A DNA stretch of 64,000 bases. It comes from Streptomyces cucumeris. Lineage in GTDB: Bacteria; Actinomycetota; Actinomycetes; Streptomycetales; Streptomycetaceae. The DNA is taken from positions 76,472 to 140,471 of the forward strand of contig NZ_JANCLX010000023.1 in the NCBI RefSeq assembly GCF_024295805.1. The letters are read 5' to 3'. Both the position numbers and the translations under genes were made by a program. The notes under the pieces were generated by a model. It had not been told where the DNA came from, searched no databases, and saw nothing but the letters and a program-made list of their open reading frames with translations. Positions 8,981-16,091 of this stretch are shown piece by piece (positions within the stretch are counted from its first letter, which is position 1; each line of letters begins with the position of its first letter).

Positions 8981-9280
8981 ATGAGCACTCTTGAGCCCGA
9001 GCGCGGGGCAGGCACGGGGACCCTCGTTGAGCCGACACCGCAGGTGTCGCACGGTGACGGCGACCACGAGCGCTATGCCCACTATGTGCAGAAAGACAAG
9101 ATCATGGAGAGCGCGCTCTCCGGATCTCCGGTGGTCGCACTCTGCGGCAAGGTCTGGGTCCCGGGACGGGACCCGAAGAAGTACCCGGTGTGCCCGATGT
9201 GCAAGGAGATCTTCGAGGGCATGGGCTCCGGCGGAGACGACAAGGGCAAGGACGGCGGCAAGGGCGGCGGCAAGAAGTAG
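8981..9280 (+). CDS. DUF3039 domain protein
   Basis: A 99-residue actinobacterial protein of unknown function. The DUF3039 core spans about residues 25-80, with HYVQKDKIMESALSGSPVVA, a CG pair (LCGKVWVP) and the CPMCKE knuckle, together suggesting a zinc-binding fold. The C-terminal 20 residues are a low-complexity Gly/Lys/Asp tail. The start at 8981 gives the usual length. It stands alone between yqgE and a small conserved gene. Confidence 0.9.
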   Translation: MSTLEPERGAGTGTLVEPTPQVSHGDGDHERYAHYVQKDKIMESALSGSPVVALCGKVWVPGRDPKKYPVCPMCKEIFEGMGSGGDDKGKDGGKGGGKK

Positions 9281-9456
9281 CCCCCCGGCGCCCTAGGGCC
9301 CGCCCCCGCTTCACGGCCCCGCGTCCCCGTTTCGGATTCCGGTTGCGTTCCGCTTCGCCTTCCGCGCGGGTGGTCCGGGAGCGCCGCCCGCACCGGCCGG
9401 TGACGGTTGACGCGTTCCCGGCGTCACGGCCGTGCCCGACCACTAGTGTCGCTCCC

Positions 9457-9879
9457 ATGAGCGGGCGTGCGGAGAGCGGATCGGTGTCGCGCGCGGTCTG
9501 TCTGGTGTTCGGGGCGCGGGAACTCGACGAGTCCGACGCGCCCGACACGGAAGCCGCGGGCACCTACTGCCAGTTCGAGAAGGACTGGGACGCCCAGCTT
9601 GCGCGCTGTGCGCGGCTGGCGGAGGAGCGCGGCTACGCGTCCGCGGGCAGTTGTGTGGTCTCGGCGTCGCAGCCGGCCCTGCCGCGCCTCCTGGACTGGG
9701 CGGACGACCCGGGGTGCGAGATCGTCCTCGTCGCGAGCGCCCGTCTCCTGGCGCGGATCGAGCGCTCCTGGCCGGACTGGACCGAGGTGACGGACCGTCT
9801 GAAGAGGTCCGGCGCACGGGTCGAGGCGGTTCCGTATCCCGAACCGACCTACCCCGGCGAAGAGTTGCAGAAGCGGTAG
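9457..9879 (+). CDS. Small conserved protein resembling a degenerate serine-recombinase catalytic domain
   Basis: A 140-residue protein not confidently assigned to a characterised family. The pattern CARLAEERGYASAG, then LPRLLDWADDPGCEIVLVAS, ARLLARIERSW and LKRSGARVEAVPYP follows the layout of the resolvase N-terminal domain (region after the catalytic Ser, the R-L-x-R helix and the strand ending in G-V-x-V). The N-terminal strand (RAVCLVFGARELD) lacks the Y-x-R-V-S-T motif with its catalytic Ser, and there is no DNA-binding tail. It is therefore probably not a recombinase. The ATG at 9457 is chosen by codon bias; the frame is open further upstream. It sits just upstream of the sugar transporter operon. 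Confidence 0.75.
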   Translation: MSGRAESGSVSRAVCLVFGARELDESDAPDTEAAGTYCQFEKDWDAQLARCARLAEERGYASAGSCVVSASQPALPRLLDWADDPGCEIVLVASARLLARIERSWPDWTEVTDRLKRSGARVEAVPYPEPTYPGEELQKR

Positions 9880-9901
9880 CGGCAAACTTCCTGTGTCACG
9901 G

Positions 9902-9917
9902 AGTGGTTGAGACCTCT
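9902..9917. promoter_or_regulatory. Candidate DasR-responsive element (dre) upstream of the sugar transporter operon
   Basis: AGTGGTTGAGACCTCT matches 13 of 16 positions of the DasR site consensus as I remember it (ACTGGTCTAGACCACT with S at positions 2 and 15). It lies 96 bases before the lipoprotein start and upstream of a plausible -10 (TATTGT, near 9953). DasR is the GlcNAc-responsive GntR regulator of chitin and GlcNAc genes, which fits an operon ending in a hexosaminidase. Confidence 0.55.
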
Positions 9918-9972
9918 TGTCGCGGGCACCCAACGTTCCTTAGCCTCACGCATATTGTGCTGAGCGAAATGC

Positions 9973-9993
9973 GCGTTGCGTTATGTGCAACGC
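9973..9993. promoter_or_regulatory. 7-bp-armed inverted repeat in the 5' region of the transporter operon
   Basis: GCGTTGC (9973-9979) and GCAACGC (9987-9993) are perfect inverted arms around a 7-base spacer, located between the putative -10 and the start codon at 10013. It could be a second operator (for example for a LacI-type regulator) or an RNA hairpin. Confidence 0.4.
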
Positions 9994-10012
9994 CCTGCTG
10001 CTAAGGGTGTCC

Positions 10013-11341
10013 ATGAAGCTGTCCAAGCCCCCCATGCTCTCCCGACGTGTCACCGCTCCCGCGGCGGCGCTGGTCCTCGCGGGGCTGACCGCCACCGCCT
10101 GTGCGCCCTCCACGTCCGACAACAGTTCCAAGAACGACGAGAAGACCGGCACCATGCGGGTCTGGCTCTTCCGCGAGGTCAACAACAAGCCGAAAGAAGA
10201 CGTGGTCGATGCCGCCGTCGCCGACTTCAAAAAGGAACATGACGACGTAAAGGTCGATGTCAGCTACATTCCCGTCAACACCCGGGCACAGAAGATCAAG
10301 GCGGCCTTCAACGACCCCAAGAGCGCTCCCGACCTGATCGAGTACGGCAACACGGACACCGCCGGGTATGTGAAGGACGGCGGACTGCTCGACATCAGCA
10401 AGGAGTTCGGGGCCTGGGACGAGGCCATGAACACCGACCCGACCACGGAGTACTCGGTCACCATCGGCGGCAAGGTGTACGGTGCGCCGCTCTTCGTCGG
10501 GGTGCGGGCGCTCTATTACCGCAAGGACGTCTTCAAGGACCTCGGCCTCAAGCCGCCGGCCACCCAGGACGAGCTGATTTCGACCGCCAAGAAGATCCGT
10601 TCCAAGCGTCCGAATATGTACGGTCTCGCGGTGGGTGGCGCCTCCACCTATGCCGCGATGCCGTTTATCTGGGCCAACGGCGGCGATATCGCGACGGAAA
10701 AGGGCAAGTTCGGCTCCAACGAGTACGACGCGGCCATCGACAGCGCGGATGCCAAAAAGGGCATCAAGGCGTACAGCTCGCTCTTCGGGAACGACAACTG
10801 CCCGGCCGCCAAGTGCGCCCAGTGGGGCGGCAACGACACCGTCCAGGCGTTCGCCTCGGGCAAGGCGGCCATGGCGATCGCCGGTGACTTCAACCATCAG
10901 GCCATCGAGGCGGGCAAGGCCAAGGGCAAGTACGCGGTCGTCCCGCTGCCGGGTGTGAAGAAGGGCCAGGTGGCCCCCGCGTTCGCAGGTGGGAACAATC
11001 TGGGCATCCTCAAGAGCACCAGCCACCGCACCCTCTCGGTCGAGCTGCTGAAGGTCCTGGCGGGCAAGAAGACCCAGACGAAGCTGTTCGGCGCGATGGG
11101 CTTCCTGCCCACGTTCACCGATGTCCGGGGCGCCGTCGCGCAGCAGGACCCGTTCGTCAAGCCGTTCGTCAAGACCCTCTCGGACAGCGCCAAGTTCGTC
11201 CCGGCCCACCCCGGATGGGCGGCGATCGACGCCCAGCTTGTGCTGCCCACCATGTTCCAGCAGGTCGTCAGCGGCCGGAAGAGCGTCGATGACGCCGCCT
11301 CCGACGCGGCGAAGAAAATGGACGAGGCATTCGCACAGTGA
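10013..11341 (+). CDS. Extracellular sugar-binding lipoprotein of an ABC importer
   Basis: A 442-residue family 1 solute-binding protein, lipid-anchored outside the membrane, delivering an oligosaccharide to the permeases encoded next. The signal peptide ends at C30 (LAGLTATAC), a slightly atypical lipobox with Ala at -3. Mature features include MRVWLFREVN, the hinge-like YGNTDTAGYVKDGGLLDIS and ANGGDIATEKGKFGSN. The ATG at 10013 has AAGGG upstream and begins a normal signal peptide. It overlaps permease 1 by 4 bp. The downstream hexosaminidase and the upstream dre-like site suggest chitobiose or another GlcNAc oligosaccharide as substrate, which is inference. No ATPase gene is present; a shared MsiK-type ATPase is likely. 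Confidence 0.93.
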   Translation: MKLSKPPMLSRRVTAPAAALVLAGLTATACAPSTSDNSSKNDEKTGTMRVWLFREVNNKPKEDVVDAAVADFKKEHDDVKVDVSYIPVNTRAQKIKAAFNDPKSAPDLIEYGNTDTAGYVKDGGLLDISKEFGAWDEAMNTDPTTEYSVTIGGKVYGAPLFVGVRALYYRKDVFKDLGLKPPATQDELISTAKKIRSKRPNMYGLAVGGASTYAAMPFIWANGGDIATEKGKFGSNEYDAAIDSADAKKGIKAYSSLFGNDNCPAAKCAQWGGNDTVQAFASGKAAMAIAGDFNHQAIEAGKAKGKYAVVPLPGVKKGQVAPAFAGGNNLGILKSTSHRTLSVELLKVLAGKKTQTKLFGAMGFLPTFTDVRGAVAQQDPFVKPFVKTLSDSAKFVPAHPGWAAIDAQLVLPTMFQQVVSGRKSVDDAASDAAKKMDEAFAQ

Positions 11342-12327
11342 GTCCCGGCACCACCACCAAGCACGGCAGGCCGCGCGCGGCCGCGCCCGCCCACCGGCGC
11401 GGGCCGGGCGGGGGAGGAGCCACGGGAGCCAGGCGGCGGAGGGCCTGGACTCCCTGGTTCTACCTCGCCCCGGCCCTCGTCGTCCTGGCCGGGCTGCTCG
11501 TCTACCCGATCTACCAGCTCGGGCTGATCTCCTTCCTGGAGTACACCCAGGCCCAGGTCAGCGGTGGCGAGCCCACCACCTTCCAGGGCTTCGCCAACTA
11601 CTCCCAGCTCTTCGGCGACAGCCAGTTCTGGGAGGTCACCACCGCCACCCTGGTCTTCGCCGCCGTGTGCGTGGTCTCCACCCTCGCGGTGGGCTGCGCG
11701 CTGGCGGTGCTGCTGACCCGGGTGCGCGCCCTGCCGCGGCTGGCGCTGATGCTGGCCGCGCTGGGCGCCTGGGCCACCCCTGGCATCACCGGCTCCACCG
11801 TCTGGGTCTTCCTCTTCGACCCCGACTACGGACCGGTGAACAAGGCCCTGGTGTGGCTCGGGCTCTCCGGGTTCGAGGACTACTCCTGGACCTACGACCG
11901 CTACAGCGCCTTCGCGCTGGTGCTGCTCGAAGTGGTCTGGTGCTCGTTCCCGTTCGTCATGGTCACCGTCTACGCGGGCATCAAGGCCATCCCGGAGGAG
12001 GTGCTGGAGGCCGCCTCCCTCGACGGCGCCTCCCACTGGCGGACCTGGCGTTCGGTCATGGCCCCCATGCTCCGGCCGATCCTGATCGTCGTCACCATCC
12101 AGTCGATCATCTGGGACTTCAAGATCTTCACCCAGATCTATGTGATGACCGACGGCGGCGGGATCGCCGGGCAGAACCTCACGCTCAACGTGTACGCGTA
12201 CCAGAAGGCGTTCGCGTCCTCGCAGTACAGCCTGGGCTCGGCGATCGGCGTGGTGATGCTGCTGATCCTGCTGGTGGTCACCCTGGTCTATCTGCGGCTG
12301 CTGCGACGTCAGGGAGAAGAACTGTGA
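11338..12327 (+). CDS. ABC sugar transporter permease 1 (MalF type)
   Basis: A 329-residue inner-membrane permease with six predicted transmembrane segments, the first at YLAPALVVLAGLLVYPIYQL. The ATPase-coupling EAA loop is EEVLEAASLDGASHWRTWRS. The first 35 or so residues are a basic, Pro/Gly-rich cytoplasmic tail. The GTG at 11338 overlaps the stop of the binding-protein gene (GTGA), and its own stop overlaps the next start in the same way, indicating a coupled operon. Confidence 0.95.
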   Translation: MSPGTTTKHGRPRAAAPAHRRGPGGGGATGARRRRAWTPWFYLAPALVVLAGLLVYPIYQLGLISFLEYTQAQVSGGEPTTFQGFANYSQLFGDSQFWEVTTATLVFAAVCVVSTLAVGCALAVLLTRVRALPRLALMLAALGAWATPGITGSTVWVFLFDPDYGPVNKALVWLGLSGFEDYSWTYDRYSAFALVLLEVVWCSFPFVMVTVYAGIKAIPEEVLEAASLDGASHWRTWRSVMAPMLRPILIVVTIQSIIWDFKIFTQIYVMTDGGGIAGQNLTLNVYAYQKAFASSQYSLGSAIGVVMLLILLVVTLVYLRLLRRQGEEL

Positions 12328-13193
12328 GCCGTTCCCGCGCCCGGCTGCGGGTGCGCCGCCCCTGGCGGCTGCTGGCCGAGGCCACCGCGCTGCTGGTGGC
12401 CGCCGTGGTCGCCTTCCCGCTCTACTGGATGGTGCTGTCCGCCTTCAAACCCGAGGGCGAGATCCAGTCCACCCACCCCCGCCCCTGGACCACCTCGCCC
12501 TCGCTGGACTCCTTCCGGCGCGTCTTCCAGCAGGAGGACTTCGGGCGCTACTTCCTCAACAGCCTGTTCGTGGCGGTCGTGGTGGTGGTCGCCTCCGCGC
12601 TGATCGCCTTCCTCGCCGCGACCGCGGTCACCCGGTTCCGCTTCCGGTTCCGCACCACCTTGCTGATCATGTTCCTGGTGGCCCAGATGGTGCCGATCGA
12701 GGCCCTGACCATCCCCATGTTCTTCCTGATGCGGGACCTGGGGGAGTCGGTGCCGGGCATCGGGCTCAACACCCTGGGCTCGCTGATCGTGCCGCATATC
12801 GCCTTCTCGCTGCCGTTCGCCATCTGGATGCTGCGCGGCTTCGTCAAGGCGGTGCCCGAATCGCTGGAGGAGGCGGCCCACCTCGACGGCGCCAGCCGGT
12901 CCCGCTTCCTGTGGCAGATCCTCTTCCCCCTGGTCTTTCCCGGACTGGTCGCGACGAGCGTCTTCTCCTTCATCTCCGCCTGGAACGACTTCCTCTTCGC
13001 CAAGTCGTTCATCATCAGCGCGACCGAGAACTCCACGCTCCCGATGGCGCTGCTGGTCTTCTTCAAGGACGAGGGCAACGACTGGGGAGGGATCATGGCC
13101 GGGTCCACCGTCATGACCCTCCCCGTGCTGGTCTTCTTCGTACTCGTACAGCGCCGACTGGTCTCCGGGCTGGGCGGCGCCGTGAAGGACTAA
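12324..13193 (+). CDS. ABC sugar transporter permease 2 (MalG type)
   Basis: A 289-residue permease forming the second half of the import channel. Membrane segments include LLVAAVVAFPLYWMVLSAF and LFVAVVVVVASALIAFLAA. The EAA loop reads ESLEEAAHLDGASRSRFLWQ. The start is the GTG at 12324 inside the GTGA overlap; longer readings of this frame run back into the first permease and are artefacts. The hexosaminidase gene follows after about 20 bases, with AAGGAC repeats providing its ribosome site. Confidence 0.95.
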   Translation: MSRSRARLRVRRPWRLLAEATALLVAAVVAFPLYWMVLSAFKPEGEIQSTHPRPWTTSPSLDSFRRVFQQEDFGRYFLNSLFVAVVVVVASALIAFLAATAVTRFRFRFRTTLLIMFLVAQMVPIEALTIPMFFLMRDLGESVPGIGLNTLGSLIVPHIAFSLPFAIWMLRGFVKAVPESLEEAAHLDGASRSRFLWQILFPLVFPGLVATSVFSFISAWNDFLFAKSFIISATENSTLPMALLVFFKDEGNDWGGIMAGSTVMTLPVLVFFVLVQRRLVSGLGGAVKD

Positions 13194-13212
13194 GGACTAA
13201 GGACACACATCC

Positions 13213-14919
13213 ATGCCCGGACCCGCCGGTCCCCACCCCGCCCCGACCCCCGCCCACGGTCTGATCCCGGCCCCGCGGACGAGCTGGGCCACCCGGCCCG
13301 GCGGCGGGGCGGGGTACGTACTCGACGAGCACACCCGGATCGAGGCCCGTCCCGGCACCGAGCGGGTGGCCCGCTGGCTGCGCGCCACCGTCGGCGCGGC
13401 CACCGGCCTCCCGCTGGCGCCGCACCACCCCGCGGAGGGCGACGGCGGGCAGGTCGTCCTGCGCCTGGACCCCGACCTGGAGCGGCGGCTCGGCGCCGAG
13501 GGCCACCGCGTCGTGGTGGACGGCCGGGGAGCCGTCATCGAGGGCGGCAGCGAGACCGGAGTCTTCTGGGGCGCCCAGACCTTCCGTCAGCTCCTGGGCC
13601 CGGAGGTCTTCCGCCGGGCGCCCGTCGACCCCGCCCGGCGCCAGTGGCGGCTGCCCGCCCTCGGCGTCGAGGACGCGCCCCGCTTCGGCTGGCGCGGTCT
13701 GATGCTGGACGTGGCACGGCACTTCCTGCCCAAGGACGGGGTCTTCGCCTATATCGACCTGCTCGCCGCGCACAAGCTCAACGTGCTGCATCTGCACCTC
13801 ACCGACGACCAGGGCTGGCGACTGGAGATCCGCCGCTATCCGAAGCTCACCGAGGTCGGCGGCTGGCGTCCGCGCACCAAACTGGGCCACCGCGCCTCCC
13901 CGCTGTGGGACCCGCGCCCGCACGGCGGTCACTACACCCAGGACGACATCCGCGAGATCGTGGCCTACGCCGCCGAGCGGCACATCACCGTGGTCCCCGA
14001 GATCGACATCCCCGGGCACTCGGGCGCCGCCATCGCCGCCTATCCGGAGCTGGGCAACTCCGACGTCGTCGACACCTCCTCGCTCGGTGTGCTCACCACC
14101 TGGCGCACCAATCCGAACGTACTCTCCCCCACCGACCACACGCTCCGGTTCTACGAGAACGTGCTGGAGGAGGTGCTCGAACTGTTTCCCGGCACCTTCG
14201 TGCACCTCGGCGGCGACGAATGCCCCAAGGACCAGTGGAAGGCGTCCCCGGCCGCCCAGGCGCGTATCCGCGACCTCGGCCTGGCGGACGAGGACGAGCT
14301 CCAGAGCTGGTTCATCCGGCACTTCGGGCTCTGGCTCCGGGAGCGCGGCCGTCGGCTGATCGGCTGGGACGAGATCCTGGAGGGCGGCACCGCGCGCAGC
14401 GGCGGACTCGCGCCCGGCGCCGCGGTGGCCTCCTGGCGCGGCTACGCGGGCGGTATCGCCGCGGCCCGCGCCGGTCACGACGTGGTCATGTGCCCCGAAC
14501 AACAGGTCTACTTCGACCACCGGCAGGCGGCGGGCGACGACGAGCCGGCGCCCATCGGCTACGTCCGCACCCTGGAGGACGTCTACCGCTTCGAGCCGGT
14601 TCCCCCACAGCTCGGCGAGGACGAGAGGGACCGGGTGCTGGGCGCCCAGGCGAATGTCTGGACCGAGGTGATGGAGGACCGCCGCCGCGTCGACTACCAG
14701 ACCTTTCCCCGCCTCGCCGCCTTCGCCGAGGTCGTCTGGTCCGCCCTCCCGCAGCCGTCCGAGCGGGACTTCACGGAGTTCACCGGACGGATGACGGAGC
14801 ACTACGCGCGGCTGGACGCCCTGGGCGTGAGCTACCGGCCGCCCAGCGGCCCCCACCCCTGGCAGCGGCGCCCCGGCATCCTCGGACGTCCGCTCGACGG
14901 AGCGCCCCCGATCGTGTGA
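13213..14919 (+). CDS. Beta-N-acetylhexosaminidase, GH20 family, intracellular
   Basis: A 568-residue glycoside hydrolase of family 20, releasing terminal GlcNAc or GalNAc by substrate-assisted catalysis. An N-terminal GH20b-like domain (about 1-145) precedes the TIM barrel, which starts at PRFGWRGLMLDVARHF. The catalytic Asp-Glu pair is D335-E336 in HLGGDECPKDQW. Substrate-binding features include HLHLTDDQGWRLEI and the C-terminal GAQANVWTE. There is no signal peptide, so the enzyme should act in the cytoplasm on sugars brought in by the transporter encoded just upstream. It is the last gene of the four-gene operon. Confidence 0.96.
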   Translation: MPGPAGPHPAPTPAHGLIPAPRTSWATRPGGGAGYVLDEHTRIEARPGTERVARWLRATVGAATGLPLAPHHPAEGDGGQVVLRLDPDLERRLGAEGHRVVVDGRGAVIEGGSETGVFWGAQTFRQLLGPEVFRRAPVDPARRQWRLPALGVEDAPRFGWRGLMLDVARHFLPKDGVFAYIDLLAAHKLNVLHLHLTDDQGWRLEIRRYPKLTEVGGWRPRTKLGHRASPLWDPRPHGGHYTQDDIREIVAYAAERHITVVPEIDIPGHSGAAIAAYPELGNSDVVDTSSLGVLTTWRTNPNVLSPTDHTLRFYENVLEEVLELFPGTFVHLGGDECPKDQWKASPAAQARIRDLGLADEDELQSWFIRHFGLWLRERGRRLIGWDEILEGGTARSGGLAPGAAVASWRGYAGGIAAARAGHDVVMCPEQQVYFDHRQAAGDDEPAPIGYVRTLEDVYRFEPVPPQLGEDERDRVLGAQANVWTEVMEDRRRVDYQTFPRLAAFAEVVWSALPQPSERDFTEFTGRMTEHYARLDALGVSYRPPSGPHPWQRRPGILGRPLDGAPPIV

Positions 14920-15191
14920 GCCGTCCGCAAGCGGCGCACTCCGGCGCCCCGCCCCTGCCACCGTGGACCCCGCACACGCCCAAGTCGTACAAGGGTCCCT
15001 GAAACGTGGCAATCCACACCGGCCGGAGACATCGCCATAAACCCGTACCATCCCCCAGGTCAGGGACGGATCCACGGATCACGGACCCTCGTGACGGCGG
15101 ACTCCGAAGATGTGCCAGAGTTGCCACGTCCGGGCTGTCAGCACGTACCGTACGGCGCAACAGCCGGGACACCGGGGAAGGGGCAGCTGGG

Positions 15192-16091
15192 TTGACCACG
15201 CACGCACCGCAGGCGGCGCACACGGTGACGTTGCCGGGCTCGCTCGATGAGGCCGTGGCGGCACTGACCGCCATGCCTGCCGCCGTGCCCGTCGCGGGCG
15301 GCACCGATCTGATGGCCGCGGTCAACTCCGGCCTGCTGCGGCCCGCCGGACTGGTCGGCCTCGGCCGGATCAGCGAGATCCGCGGCTGGCGCTATCTGGA
15401 CGGACACGCCCTGCTCGGCGCCGGACTCACCCACGCCCGGATGGGCCGCCCCGACTTCGCCGCGCTGATCCCGGCGCTGGCCGCGGCCGCGCGGGCCGCC
15501 GGACCACCGCAGATCCGCAACGCGGGCACCCTCGGCGGCAACATCGTCAGCGCCGCCCCCACCGGCGACGCGCTGCCGGTGCTGGCCGCCCTGGAGGCCA
15601 CCGTCATCATCGCCGGGCCCGAGGGCTCCCGCCGCGAGATCCCGGTGAGCCATCTGCTGGCCGGGGTCGAGATGCTGCACCCCGGTGAACTCGTCGGATT
15701 CGTCCGGGTTCCGCTGCTGCACGCCCCGCAGACCTTCCTCAAGGCCACCGGCCGCACCGGCCCCGGGCGGGCCACCGCCTCGGTCGCCGTCGTCCTCGAC
15801 CCCGCCCGGCGCGGAGTGCGCTGCGCGGTCGGGGCGGTCGCGCCGATGCCGCTGCGCCCGCTGGAGGCCGAGCGCTGGGTCGCCTCGCTGATCGACTGGG
15901 ACGGTGAGCGCGGCCCTCTGGACCCGCAGGTCACCACGGCCTTCGGTGAGTACGTCGCCGCCGCGTGCATCCCCGACCCGGCACCGGCGGAGGACGGTGG
16001 CGAGCAGGTCACCCTGCCGCCCGCCGCACTGCACTTGAGGCGTACGGTGGCAGCCCTGGCCCGCCGAGCACTGGGGAGGGCACTCGCGTGA
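15192..16091 (+). CDS. FAD-binding subunit of a xanthine-dehydrogenase-family oxidoreductase
   Basis: A 299-residue protein of the CoxM/XdhB type, which passes electrons from the [2Fe-2S] subunit to an acceptor through FAD. The FAD motifs are PVAGGTDLMAAVNSG and IRNAGTLGGNIVSAAPTGD, both well preserved. A CO_deh_flav_C-like domain follows from about residue 170. The start is read as the TTG at 15192, preceded by GGGGAAGGGG; the frame is open for 62 more codons upstream, without similarity. The stop overlaps the GTG of the next gene. It is the first gene of a three-gene operon. Confidence 0.9.
   Translation: MTTHAPQAAHTVTLPGSLDEAVAALTAMPAAVPVAGGTDLMAAVNSGLLRPAGLVGLGRISEIRGWRYLDGHALLGAGLTHARMGRPDFAALIPALAAAARAAGPPQIRNAGTLGGNIVSAAPTGDALPVLAALEATVIIAGPEGSRREIPVSHLLAGVEMLHPGELVGFVRVPLLHAPQTFLKATGRTGPGRATASVAVVLDPARRGVRCAVGAVAPMPLRPLEAERWVASLIDWDGERGPLDPQVTTAFGEYVAAACIPDPAPAEDGGEQVTLPPAALHLRRTVAALARRALGRALA

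Noticed and set aside
11121..12323. 400-codon upstream extension of the second sugar permease
   Set aside because: This part runs through permease 1 in another frame and is Arg/Pro/Gly-rich. The true start is the GTG in the GTGA overlap at 12324.
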